From NCBI RefSeq assembly GCF_016031635.1, contig NZ_JACEGD010000015.1, positions 62,001 through 126,000 of the forward strand: 64,000 nucleotides of DNA, written 5' to 3'. The position numbers and the translations under genes are program-made. A model generated the notes under the pieces. The model searched no databases. It saw nothing but the letters and a program-made list of their open reading frames with translations, and had not been told where the DNA came from. Source of the stretch: Bradyrhizobium diversitatis. Its GTDB lineage: Bacteria; Pseudomonadota; Alphaproteobacteria; Rhizobiales; Xanthobacteraceae. Shown one piece after another: positions 9,002-18,940 of the stretch (positions within the stretch are counted from its first letter, which is position 1; each line of letters begins with the position of its first letter).

Positions 9002-10093
9002 ATGAATATTGATTCGCAATTTGTTGGAGATGCAGACCGGAGCGACACCCGCCCGATCCTGATCATTCCCTACATGTGGATCGGCGATTTCGTGCGGAAT
9101 CATACCGTCGTGCGGGTCCTGAAGGAGCGCTGGCCGAACCGGCCGGTCGATCTCCTGACCACGTCGCTGTGCGCCCCGCTGATCGATTACATGCCCGGCG
9201 TGCGCGCCGGCATCGTCTGGGACCTGCCGCGCAGCAGGCTCGCAATGGGCCGCCAGCTCGGTCTGGCAGAACTCCTTCGGAAACGGAATTACGGTACCGC
9301 CCTGGTGCTGCCCAGGACCTGGAAGGCAGCGATCGCGCCGGCGCTGGCCGGTATTCCTGAACGGGTCGGCTTCGTCGGCGAGTTTCGGTTCGGCCTCATC
9401 AACCGCTGGCGCTGGGGCGAGAAGAGACTGCCCCGCTTCATCGACAAGAACGCCGCGCTGGCCCAGCCCGACGGCGCCCCCCTGCCTCCGGAATGGCCGG
9501 TGCCGCAACTGCGGGTCCCGGCCGAGGAGATCGTCCGCTGGCGCGAGGCCAACGGCCTCAGCGGCGGAGCCGCCGTGGCGCTCGCCCCGGGCTCGGTCGG
9601 GGTCTCAAAACGCTGGACCTACTATCCCGAGGCTGCCCGCCTCCTGGTCGAGCGTGGCCTGGAGGTCTGGGTGGTCGGCGGCCCCGCCGAAAAGGGCTTG
9701 GCCCAGGAGATCGTCGCCGCGGGCGGCAAGGGGACCGCTGGCGGCCCCGGGGTCCGGGACCTTACCGGCACCGATCTGCGCAACGGCGTCCTCGCCATGG
9801 CCGCGGCCGGCGTCGCCATCTCCAACGATTCCGGCCTGATGCACGTCGCCGCCGCCCTGGACACGCCCACCATGGGCATCTTCGGCCCCACCAGCCCCTA
9901 CCTCTGGGCGCCCCTCAACAGCCTTGCGGCAACAGTGGTGCAGGACAAGGAAATGCTGCCCTGCCAGCCCTGCCAGAGCACGATCTGCAAGATGAACGAC
10001 CACAGGTGCATGCGGGATCTCGCGGCATCAGAAGTGGTGGGAATTGCGGAGAGGGTGCTGGGTGAGGCCGGGGCGCACAAGCGCCAAAGTTGA
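9002..10093 (+). CDS. waaF: ADP-heptose:LPS heptosyltransferase (WaaF-type, GT9)
   Basis: This GT-B glycosyltransferase of 363 residues transfers L,D-heptose to the LPS core at the inner face of the cytoplasmic membrane. Family features are the N-terminal Pro-Tyr-Met-Trp-Ile-Gly-Asp segment, an Ala-Pro-Gly-Ser-Val-Gly motif mid-protein, and the Ser-Asn-Asp-Ser-Gly-Leu-Met-His nucleotide-binding segment near residue 275. A cysteine-rich C-terminal stretch (CQPCQ...C...C) is also typical of the heptosyltransferase II group. It is divergent from hldD, which makes its donor. WaaC-like specificity cannot be fully excluded. Confidence 0.9.
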   Translation: MNIDSQFVGDADRSDTRPILIIPYMWIGDFVRNHTVVRVLKERWPNRPVDLLTTSLCAPLIDYMPGVRAGIVWDLPRSRLAMGRQLGLAELLRKRNYGTALVLPRTWKAAIAPALAGIPERVGFVGEFRFGLINRWRWGEKRLPRFIDKNAALAQPDGAPLPPEWPVPQLRVPAEEIVRWREANGLSGGAAVALAPGSVGVSKRWTYYPEAARLLVERGLEVWVVGGPAEKGLAQEIVAAGGKGTAGGPGVRDLTGTDLRNGVLAMAAAGVAISNDSGLMHVAAALDTPTMGIFGPTSPYLWAPLNSLAATVVQDKEMLPCQPCQSTICKMNDHRCMRDLAASEVVGIAERVLGEAGAHKRQS

Positions 10094-10168
10094 CCCCTTA
10101 AATCCGCCGCTCGCTTGCTTGTGACGTTGACACGACCTTGCGAAACCATGGCGGCAGAGCCGCAGGCA

Positions 10169-11779
10169 TCACTTCGTGCGCGTACGAAATTCCCGCTGAT
10201 AGCAGACACGCAAACGGGCGTTTTTGGAATCCTGGCAGAGTGCGGACGAGTACGGGTTCGTATCCTCGGCTGGATAGTGCTCGAGCATCACGTTCAGCGA
10301 CTGCACCATCTCCTGCTGCCCCTTGGCGCTATGGGCGATCCGCTTGAACATGTCGGGCAGCAGCGGCTTCAGGGCTTGATAGGTGTCTGAGGGCAGCTTG
10401 TCGGTCTCTATCGATGCGGCAAAGGCGTGCTGCTTCAGCGCCAACCGGATCAGCTCGATATCGTCCTGATTGAGTTGTCCGTTCTTGAGCCTTGCACTGA
10501 GGAAACTTGCGACGAGTTTCGACTGAGTCGTTGGAATCAATCCAGCTCCGTAGTCCTGTCTCAGGATGGCATTCACTGTGGCCCGGTCATTCTCCGATGT
10601 GGGCGCGGAAGACAGACGGGCCGGTTTGGATCCCGGCACCACCGGGAAGCCATAACGGCGATTAATCATCTCGAACGGATCCGCGCGGCTGTTTGCAAAA
10701 GGTTCGGTCGCCGCGGCGAGGCACAGATTGGGAATTTCACCTCCGCCACATCGTCTCGTCGTGAAATAGAACGGAACGCGCGCATTGCTCGCGTGCAGCG
10801 CCGTCCTGATCTCGGCCGGGACCAGGTTGCCGTCATGCTGCTCGGCAATCGTGATGGTGATCGGGGCGGATTCAATGTTGGCGAACGCGATATTCAGATC
10901 CGGACGAAACTGGCCATCGGCGCCCTGTACATCGAGAGGTTTGGACAATGACACGAGGACATCGGCTTCGCGCTGATCGACGGTGTCTTCGATCAAGCAT
11001 CGGCCGCCGACGACCTCATGAACGAATTCAGCCGCGATGAGGCTCAGCGTCTCGGGACAGCTCTCGCGATGTTCGAGGTGAAATCTCCTCCAACGCGGCA
11101 GCCATGTGACTTCGACCATTCGCTGCATCGAGCCGTCAGGCCCTCTCTTTTGCGTCTCGGTGCTGATCATCCGGGCGCCACGCGCGTTATGGTCCCGGAT
11201 AATGACGTGGTCGATATGCCCCTTGAACAGCAACTGCTGGCAAAGATCCGCGCAGGGCGGCGGAGGGGTCGGATCGTGGCTTTCGGGTTGCCGCCAATTC
11301 GTCCAGTAATTGTCCTGCTCGGGATACGGAAGCTCAAAGGAGCGCGGCTGGAACGACGATGGCACCGGACCCGTGATATCTGTCGCGAGCAGTTTCTCGA
11401 GCTGGCTTTGGCTGCGGTAATGAGGCAGCAACGCAGCCGCGGCGAGCACCGCCGCCACAACCGTGGCGCCAAGCAGGTTGCTTCCAAGGAATCGCGCCAG
11501 CAGATATCCGGGGAGTGCAGCGAGAGAGTAATAAAGCAACGTGGGAGCTGCGATCAGTATCTGCCCCGGGAGGATGAACAGCAACAGGCCGAGCGTGACC
11601 ATCCCTGGGATGAGCGCGATCAATGTCAGTCCAATCAGGGCAAGGAAGGAAATGCCAACGAAGGGTGGCACCAAGGACAGCGCATTGAAGCGATCGGAAG
11701 GAGACATGCGGTCTGGCATTTGGCTTCGCTCGCGCAACGGCATCCATCTTCGCGGTCGCGGCGCGCAATTAGGTAGCAT
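10169..11779 (-). CDS. Orphan membrane-anchored protein of unknown function
   Basis: I do not recognise a family. The product (up to 536 residues) has about three closely spaced hydrophobic segments between residues 36 and 120, then a long soluble domain with scattered cysteines (for example PPPPCADLCQQ near 175). The soluble part resembles no enzyme motif I know. Its last third is a helical, charged region (Leu-Asn-Gln-Asp-Asp onward). In-frame ATGs at 11719 and 11707 are equally plausible starts because the first 24 residues are basic and atypical. Its base composition looks less G+C-biased than the flanking LPS genes, which suggests separate acquisition. It is convergent with waaF, so a role in LPS is not supported by operon structure. 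Confidence 0.7.
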   Translation of the reverse strand: MLPNCAPRPRRWMPLRERSQMPDRMSPSDRFNALSLVPPFVGISFLALIGLTLIALIPGMVTLGLLLFILPGQILIAAPTLLYYSLAALPGYLLARFLGSNLLGATVVAAVLAAAALLPHYRSQSQLEKLLATDITGPVPSSFQPRSFELPYPEQDNYWTNWRQPESHDPTPPPPCADLCQQLLFKGHIDHVIIRDHNARGARMISTETQKRGPDGSMQRMVEVTWLPRWRRFHLEHRESCPETLSLIAAEFVHEVVGGRCLIEDTVDQREADVLVSLSKPLDVQGADGQFRPDLNIAFANIESAPITITIAEQHDGNLVPAEIRTALHASNARVPFYFTTRRCGGGEIPNLCLAAATEPFANSRADPFEMINRRYGFPVVPGSKPARLSSAPTSENDRATVNAILRQDYGAGLIPTTQSKLVASFLSARLKNGQLNQDDIELIRLALKQHAFAASIETDKLPSDTYQALKPLLPDMFKRIAHSAKGQQEMVQSLNVMLEHYPAEDTNPYSSALCQDSKNARLRVCYQREFRTRTK

Positions 11780-12188
11780 CCGCAGATGTCGTCAACCTCT
11801 AATGCGCCCGATGCCCAATTTTGCGTGAAACCGTACAATTTGCTCGCATGCGCGTAGCTGAACTGTAACGTTGACCGCGTCAACGGCGACGAGCTCGAAG
11901 TCACGTTCCTGCGTCAGAACGCCAAAAAAGAAACAGCGCGGCCAGACGCCGATTCGATCAAGTGGTGAATGGTCCGTTCGCCACGGCGCGCGGACTGCCG
12001 GCCCGCAGCTACGGTTAATCGGGCATTCTGGGACGATACCTGTCTAGCACTGTTTTGCCCGACGGGTCAAATCGACTTCGCAAAATCCGCAAGAGACCGC
12101 ACCGACCGCCAAGCCATTGATTCTCCTAACCCCGGCTACTGTGCATGGGGTTGTTTCGCAGTTTTTGTTTGCGACCGGCGAAACCGCG
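11780..12188. other. 409-base gene-poor stretch between two leftward genes
   Basis: No complete gene is supported here. The stretch holds the upstream region of the orphan membrane protein gene and everything downstream of the LpcC-like gene. A short open stretch on the + strand (11858-11968) reads like the end of a protein but has no start codon. The DNA is visibly richer in A+T than its surroundings, as expected for promoter DNA. Confidence 0.5.
11858..11968 (+). pseudogene. Possible C-terminal remnant of a coding sequence
   Basis: About 36 in-frame codons end at a TGA at 11966-11968. The encoded residues are charged and gene-like (Val-Asn-Gly-Asp-Glu-Leu-Glu-Val-Thr-Phe-Leu, then Lys-Lys-Glu). 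A TAG lies just upstream in frame and no ATG, GTG or TTG precedes it, so it cannot be expressed as it stands. It may be a decayed gene end or chance. Confidence 0.2.
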
Positions 12189-13238
12189 TCAGAGCAGGGA
12201 CCGATAGACCTCGCCGATCCGCGCCGCTTCGGCATCGAGGCTGAACTTCTCGAGCACGCGCCGGCGCCCCCGCTCGCCCATCGCTGCCGCAGCGGCCACA
12301 TCGCGCATCAGCGGCTCCAGCGCCGCAGCGAGCGCGTCGGCATCACCCGGCGGACCCAGCACGCCGGTGACGCCATCCTCCACCACGAGCTCGGCCGCGC
12401 CGGCGCGCGACGCGACGAGCGCGCTGCCCGCCGCCATCGCCTCGATCAGCGTCAGGCCAAAACCCTCGTTGCGCGAGGTGAAGGCGTAGATCGTCAGCCG
12501 CTGATACCAGCGCTGCACCGCTTCGATCGGCAGCTCGCCTGTGATGACGATGCGCGATTGCAGGTTCGCTGCCTCGATCCGCTTCTTCAGGTCGTTGGCA
12601 AAGGGCGTCTGCTCGGGCGTGACCTGACCGACGATGACGGCGGAGAACTCAGGATAGCGCGGCAACAGGCGGCACATCGCATCGACGAACACGTCGGTGC
12701 CCTTCTGCGCCCGCACGCGGCCGAAGCAGCCGATGGCGTAGCGGCCCGGCAGCGCGGCTTCCGCGAAGGCCGCAGCGCGATCGGTCGGCGGCGCATAGAC
12801 GTCGGTGTCGACGCCGTGCGGAATCACCGTCGCCTTCACCTTCAGGAACGAGGCCGAGACGTCGCTCGTTGCGATGATCGCGTCCATGCGCCGGATCAGC
12901 CAGCGCGTGATCCAGCTGTGACGCCGCTGCGCCGCCGAGGTGAACACGAGTTTCAGCGGCCAGCCGAGCGCGCGCAACGCGAGGCCTGCGATCATCTCGT
13001 TGTTGCGGCGCGCATGCCAGATCACGGGCCGCTTGCGGCGCCACAGTTTCAGAAAATCGGCAACACTCAGCCGCGCGATCCCCTCCGGCGCGTCCGATCC
13101 GAACCAGGCCGCGCGATACAGTTTCGCCAGCCGCGGCGCCACCATCCGGTTGGTCGCGGTGACCCCGGAATAGCGCCTGTGCAGATTTGGCACGATCAAT
13201 TCGAGATCGCCGGGGAAACTCGCCACGTCACACTCCAT
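12189..13238 (-). CDS. lpcC: GT4 glycosyltransferase, LpcC-like LPS core mannosyltransferase
   Basis: This 349-residue GT-B retaining glycosyltransferase acts at the cytoplasmic membrane. The N-terminal Pro-Asn-Leu-His-Arg-Arg-Tyr-Ser-Gly-Val-Thr segment matches the rhizobial LpcC group, which adds mannose to Kdo in the LPS core. The C-terminal half carries Gly-Cys-Phe-Gly-Arg-Val-Arg with a Gln-Lys-Gly, and the E-x7-E donor site in EGFGLTLIE. AGGGA lies upstream of ATG 13238. It is divergent from galE across 114 bases. The family is certain; mannose specificity is inferred from the N-terminal motif and the LPS context. Confidence 0.82.
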   Translation of the reverse strand: MECDVASFPGDLELIVPNLHRRYSGVTATNRMVAPRLAKLYRAAWFGSDAPEGIARLSVADFLKLWRRKRPVIWHARRNNEMIAGLALRALGWPLKLVFTSAAQRRHSWITRWLIRRMDAIIATSDVSASFLKVKATVIPHGVDTDVYAPPTDRAAAFAEAALPGRYAIGCFGRVRAQKGTDVFVDAMCRLLPRYPEFSAVIVGQVTPEQTPFANDLKKRIEAANLQSRIVITGELPIEAVQRWYQRLTIYAFTSRNEGFGLTLIEAMAAGSALVASRAGAAELVVEDGVTGVLGPPGDADALAAALEPLMRDVAAAAAMGERGRRRVLEKFSLDAEAARIGEVYRSLL

Positions 13239-13352
13239 TTCGCAAAGTCCCTATACGCAACATTAAGCATAGTGACCAGTTCAGCCGCGCCGATACCCCC
13301 TCTTCACCACGCAAGCGCTAGCTTCGCGCGTTGATCGAAGACGGGTGAGATC

Positions 13353-14366
13353 ATGACTGTGCTAGTCACCGGCGGCGCCGGCTACATCGGAAGTCACACG
13401 GTCCTGGCGCTGGCGGAAGCCGGCGAGGACGTCGTCGTGATCGACGATCTCTCCACCGGTTTCTCAGCTTATCTGCCCGAAGGCGTGCCGCTGTTCATCG
13501 GCGATGCCGGCGATGAAAACCTGCTCGAAGGCGTGATCGCCCAGCACGACGTCGAGAGCATCATCCATTTCGCGGGCTCGGTCGTCGTGCCGGATTCGAT
13601 GCGCGATCCGCTCGGCTACTACCGCAACAACTTCACGACCGCGCGCAACCTGCTCAACGTCGCAGTCAAGCGCGGCATCGGTCGCTTCATCTTCTCCTCG
13701 ACCGCCGCCGTCTACGGCAATCCGGACCAGGTGCCGGTGCCCGAGCACGCGCCGACGCGGCCGCTGTCGCCCTACGGCTCGTCGAAGCTGATGACCGAGA
13801 TCATGCTGCATGACGTCGCCGCCGCCTACGGCATGCAATATGTGACGTTGCGTTACTTCAACGTCGCCGGCGCCGACCCGCAGGCGCGCATCGGGCTCGC
13901 CACCGTCGGCGCCACGCATCTGCTCAAGATCGCGGTGGAAGCGGCGACCGGCCAGCGCGCCAAGATCGACGTGTTCGGCACCGACTATCCGACCCCGGAC
14001 GGCAGCTGCATCCGCGACTTCATCCACGTCACGGACCTCTCGCAGGCCCACCGGTCGGCGCTCGCTTACCTGCGCAACGGCGGCGCCTCGACGACGCTGA
14101 ATTGCGGCTATGGCCGCGGCTATTCGGTGCTGGAGACCATCGACGCCGTGCGCCGGGTGTCGGGCCGCAGCTTCGCCGTGCAGTACGCCCCGCGCCGGCC
14201 CGGCGACATCATGACCATGGTCGCCGACACCAGCCGCATCCGCAGCCTGCTCGATTGGCGGCCGCAATATGAGGACCTCGAGACCATCGCAGCCCATGCG
14301 CTGGCCTGGGAGGACAAGCTGTTCCGCGAGCGCCACGGCGAGCTCCGCCACGCCGCCTCCGCCTAG
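13353..14366 (+). CDS. galE: UDP-glucose 4-epimerase
   Basis: This extended SDR of 337 residues interconverts UDP-glucose and UDP-galactose, supplying galactose for LPS and exopolysaccharide; the rhizobial homologue is often called exoB. The NAD motif GGAGYIGSH lies at residues 7-15 and the catalytic Tyr141/Lys145 pair in YGSSK. The C-terminal half has the Gly-Thr-Asp-Tyr-Pro-Thr-Pro-Asp-Gly substrate-binding segment typical of GalE. A GGGTGAG ribosome site precedes ATG 13353. Confidence 0.93.
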   Translation: MTVLVTGGAGYIGSHTVLALAEAGEDVVVIDDLSTGFSAYLPEGVPLFIGDAGDENLLEGVIAQHDVESIIHFAGSVVVPDSMRDPLGYYRNNFTTARNLLNVAVKRGIGRFIFSSTAAVYGNPDQVPVPEHAPTRPLSPYGSSKLMTEIMLHDVAAAYGMQYVTLRYFNVAGADPQARIGLATVGATHLLKIAVEAATGQRAKIDVFGTDYPTPDGSCIRDFIHVTDLSQAHRSALAYLRNGGASTTLNCGYGRGYSVLETIDAVRRVSGRSFAVQYAPRRPGDIMTMVADTSRIRSLLDWRPQYEDLETIAAHALAWEDKLFRERHGELRHAASA

Positions 14367-14484
14367 AATCATCCCAAGCGCAAGCCCTTAATTGGGCTTG
14401 AAAAACCGCAGCTGAGCGGGCACAGAGGCCCATCGATCCCTGACGCGCAGGCAGGTTTTGTCCCGCGCCGTCAATGGACACCGG

Positions 14485-16293
<1,809 letters not shown>

Positions 16294-16327
16294 AATTCTC
16301 TTCACCTCAAGAGCCGCGAGACCTTAC

Positions 16328-17029
16328 ATGAACGCCGCCTCCTACGTCATCCCGCTTCCGCCCCAGGCTTCGCTTCCCGTCGTCGGCGAGAGCGGCCGTT
16401 ATCCGGTGCGCCGCATCTGGTGCGTCGGCCGCAATTATCTCGAGCACATCCGCGAGATGGGCAATGACGAGCGCGCCCCGCCGTTCTTCTTCGCCAAGCA
16501 CGCCGACATGCTGGTGCCCGATGGCGCCACCATTCCCTATCCGCCGCTGACCAAGGACCTGCATCACGAGGTCGAACTGATCGTCGCGATGAAGAGCGGC
16601 GGCCTCAATATCCCCGCCGACAAGGCGCTGGACCACGTTTACGGCTACGCCGTCGGCATCGACCTCACCCGCCGCGACCTCCAGATCGCCTCGCGCAAGA
16701 AGGAGCGTCCCTGGGAGATCGGGAAGTCGTTCGACTATTCGGCGCCCTGCTCCGCGATTCAGCCGGCCTCGAAAATCGGCCATCCTTCCAAGGGCAAGAT
16801 CTGGCTGACGGTCAACGGCAAGGAGGCGCAGAAGGGCGACCTCACCGAGCTGATCTGGAACGTGCCCGAGATCATCTGGCAACTCTCGCAGCAGGTGAAG
16901 CTCGCCGCCGGCGACATCATCATGACCGGCACGCCCGCCGGCGTGTCGCAGCTCCAACCCGGCGACAAGCTCGAATGCGGCGTCGACGGCGTCGGCACGC
17001 TGAAGGTGAGCATCGGCCAGCCGGAGTAG
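16328..17029 (+). CDS. Fumarylacetoacetate hydrolase family protein (fumarylpyruvate hydrolase-like)
   Basis: This cytoplasmic metal-dependent C-C bond hydrolase has 233 residues. It shows the family core: Cys-Val-Gly-Arg-Asn-Tyr near residue 33, a Lys-His-Ala-Asp pair, the metal-binding His-His-Glu-Val-Glu near 80, and the C-terminal Thr-Gly-Thr-Pro-Ala-Gly-Val. The length and the Arg-Arg-Asp-Leu-Gln segment resemble the NagK-type fumarylpyruvate hydrolases of gentisate breakdown, but no other gentisate gene is nearby. It follows the exporter gene by 34 bases, so it is probably transcribed with it, and is closed by a strong terminator. Confidence 0.85.
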   Translation: MNAASYVIPLPPQASLPVVGESGRYPVRRIWCVGRNYLEHIREMGNDERAPPFFFAKHADMLVPDGATIPYPPLTKDLHHEVELIVAMKSGGLNIPADKALDHVYGYAVGIDLTRRDLQIASRKKERPWEIGKSFDYSAPCSAIQPASKIGHPSKGKIWLTVNGKEAQKGDLTELIWNVPEIIWQLSQQVKLAAGDIIMTGTPAGVSQLQPGDKLECGVDGVGTLKVSIGQPE

Positions 17030-17048
17030 GCTGCACACATCTGGAATC

Positions 17049-17086
17049 AAAAGCCCCGGAGGGGGGAACCCATCCGGGGCTTTTTC
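17049..17086. terminator. Bidirectional intrinsic terminator
   Basis: A perfect 10-base-pair stem (AAGCCCCGGA with TCCGGGGCTT, 17051-17060 and 17073-17082) closes a 12-base loop. It is followed by T residues on the + strand and flanked by A residues on the left, so it can stop both the FAH-family gene and the convergent NTF2-like gene. Confidence 0.85.
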
Positions 17087-17091
17087 TGTCT

Positions 17092-17562
17092 TTACCAAGC
17101 CTTCACCGGCCGATTGGCATGGCTCGTCTGCGGTACACCGCGATTGAGCGACATGTGCGAATGCACGCACAGCCAACCATCGCCATTTCTGGAAAACACC
17201 ATCGTTGCGCGGCCGGGCCGCGCAAACGCGCTGCCATCGGGATGATAGCCCGTGCTCGTCCACGGCGCGATCACAGTCGCCATCGTGCCATCGGCAGACG
17301 CCAGAACGGAGGTCTGCTCGATAACAAAGCGGAAATCGGTCGTCTTCGGCCAGACGTTGTCCCACTGCGTCGAGACCCACTGATCAAGGCCGGGGATGAC
17401 ATCGTTGTGCGTGCCGAAGGCGAGCACGTCCGGATGGAAAAGCGGCCGCGCCGAAGCGTAGTCGACCTCGCGGACATAGCCCGCGAAGGTCTCCAGCCAG
17501 TTGCGGAAGAACTGCGTGATCTCCGCGTCAGCAATCGGCAGGGAGGTCATTGGCCGGATCAT
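17092..17562 (-). CDS. NTF2-like / SnoaL-type (DUF4440-like) protein
   Basis: This soluble protein of 156 residues has the cone-shaped NTF2-like pattern: an N-terminal helix pair (Phe-Phe-Arg-Asn-Trp-Leu-Glu-Thr-Phe), a Pro-Asp-Val-Leu-Ala-Phe-Gly-Thr segment, and alternating strands ending in a Trp-Leu-Cys-Val-His-Ser-His-Met-Ser strand. Members include isomerases, hydrolases and stand-alone sensors, so no reaction is assigned. Its ATG directly abuts the stop of lpxO, so the two form an operon. A second ATG at 17550 is possible. Confidence 0.75.
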   Translation of the reverse strand: MIRPMTSLPIADAEITQFFRNWLETFAGYVREVDYASARPLFHPDVLAFGTHNDVIPGLDQWVSTQWDNVWPKTTDFRFVIEQTSVLASADGTMATVIAPWTSTGYHPDGSAFARPGRATMVFSRNGDGWLCVHSHMSLNRGVPQTSHANRPVKAW

Positions 17563-18492
17563 TCACCGTAGCGCCGACCACACGATGAGGCCGAGGATCA
17601 GCGCCGTCAGCGAGTATTTCAGCGTGTAGTAGACGTTGCGGTTCCACTCCTTGACCTTGCGGCTGGCGAGATGGATCTCGTAGAGCTTGCCGAACATCTT
17701 GTTGAGCACGCCGACATTCTCGCCATCGACGTTCTGAGTCGCCGACGCCTTGACGATGTGATGGCTGACCCAGCGGTTGATCGCGGTCATGAAGCCGTAC
17801 TTCATCGGACGCTCGACGTCGCAGAACAGGATGATGCGGTTGGCGTCGGTCGCATTCTCGGCGCTGTGGATGAAGGTCTCGTCGAACATGAAGGCCTCGC
17901 CGTCGCGCCAGACGCATTCGACGCCGTCGACGAGAATCCGGCACTTGTTCGAGTTCGGGGTGACCAAGCCGAGATGGTAGCGCAGCGAGCCCGCGAAGGG
18001 ATCGCGGTGGGCACCGAGCTTGCCGCCCGGGGGCAGCATCGCGAACATCGCGCCGTGCACGCTCGGGATCGCGTTCAGGAGCTCCACCGTCTTCGGGCAC
18101 AGCGTGCGTGCCGAGGGCAGGAAGTCGTCGTACCATTTCAGGTAAAACCGCTTCCAGCCGCTCTTGAAGAACGAGTAGAAGCCCCAATCGTTGTTCTTCG
18201 CCGCGGCGCGAATGAAGCCTTCGTCGAACAGGCGCACCGCCTCGTCTCGGATGGTCTCCCAATTCTCGCTGAGGGGCTTCAGCTCCGGAAACTGCTCGAC
18301 CGGGATCACCGGCTTGTTCGGCACGGCCGAGCCGGCGTACATCAGCACGTTGTAGGGCGCGAGATAGGTCGAGTGATCGCCGAGTTGGCGCGCGAAGCGC
18401 AGCCGTTGCTTGCCGCGGAAGTGAACGTAAATCGTCGAGGCCGCCAGCACATAAAGAATGACAAGTTGCGGCGCAAAAAGCTGTTTCAGCAT
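17563..18492 (-). CDS. lpxO: Lipid A 2-hydroxylase (LpxO-like, aspartyl/asparaginyl beta-hydroxylase family)
   Basis: This Fe(II)/2-oxoglutarate dioxygenase should hydroxylate a lipid A acyl chain at the cytoplasmic face of the inner membrane. The 309 residues start with a membrane anchor (about 8-24). The catalytic core has the iron ligands His162-x-Asp164 and His209, with Arg219 placed to bind 2-oxoglutarate. A second hydrophobic segment closes the protein (about 285-305), as in LpxO. ATG at 18492 follows a GGGGA; the TTG at 18507 is an alternative. A 51-residue small gene lies 146 bases upstream on the same strand. Confidence 0.9.
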   Translation of the reverse strand: MLKQLFAPQLVILYVLAASTIYVHFRGKQRLRFARQLGDHSTYLAPYNVLMYAGSAVPNKPVIPVEQFPELKPLSENWETIRDEAVRLFDEGFIRAAAKNNDWGFYSFFKSGWKRFYLKWYDDFLPSARTLCPKTVELLNAIPSVHGAMFAMLPPGGKLGAHRDPFAGSLRYHLGLVTPNSNKCRILVDGVECVWRDGEAFMFDETFIHSAENATDANRIILFCDVERPMKYGFMTAINRWVSHHIVKASATQNVDGENVGVLNKMFGKLYEIHLASRKVKEWNRNVYYTLKYSLTALILGLIVWSALR

Positions 18493-18638
18493 TTCCCCAG
18501 TTCCCAAGTGAACCCAGCCGGGGACGTCATCTACTCCGGCCGGGCCCGAGCGACAAGATATTCACCGGAGGGTTGCAATCACGCTGGGGAGAGCGTTCGG
18601 CCGGGAACTCGGGGTTGAAAGGGCCGGAACCGGCCGAA

Positions 18639-18794
18639 TCAAGCCCGCGACAGCGCCTGCAGCCCCTTGAAGGTCAGGCGTTTGGGATCGGTGACGCCGG
18701 CCAGGTAGAGGCGGCGGATGAAGGCGATGACGGCCTCGCGGTCGCAATCGGTCAGCGCGACGACGGCGTCGACCGCGATCTTCTGGGCTTCCAT
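18639..18794 (-). CDS. Small conserved-looking protein, 51 residues, function unknown
   Basis: A short gene with a near-ideal ribosome site (GAGGTGA, seven bases before ATG 18794) encodes an amphipathic, probably all-helical protein. It starts Met-Glu-Ala-Gln-Lys-Ile-Ala and has a central Arg-Arg-Leu-Tyr-Leu-Ala-Gly-Val-Thr-Asp-Pro-Lys. Codon choice is strongly G/C at third positions, as in its neighbours, which supports coding. There is no signal peptide, membrane segment or cysteine cluster (one Cys). It lies directly upstream of lpxO in the same direction and may share its transcript. I recognise no family. Confidence 0.65.
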   Translation of the reverse strand: MEAQKIAVDAVVALTDCDREAVIAFIRRLYLAGVTDPKRLTFKGLQALSRA

Positions 18795-18940
18795 TGGGCT
18801 CACCTCGGCTTTGCGAGTAACCCCGGCCGAGACAGGCTAGGACTCATCCGTTAAATCGGCGTTAACCGTTTTGGAACCCTCGCCGATTCAGCCGGGCCGC
18901 CGTATACGCAAAACAACGCATTGCGGGGGCGCGAAGCAGC

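Noticed and set aside
14381..14400. Hairpin CAAGCCC-TTAATT-GGGCTTG after galE
   Set aside because: It is followed by A residues, not T, on the + strand, and the minus strand has no gene ending there, so it is not called a terminator.
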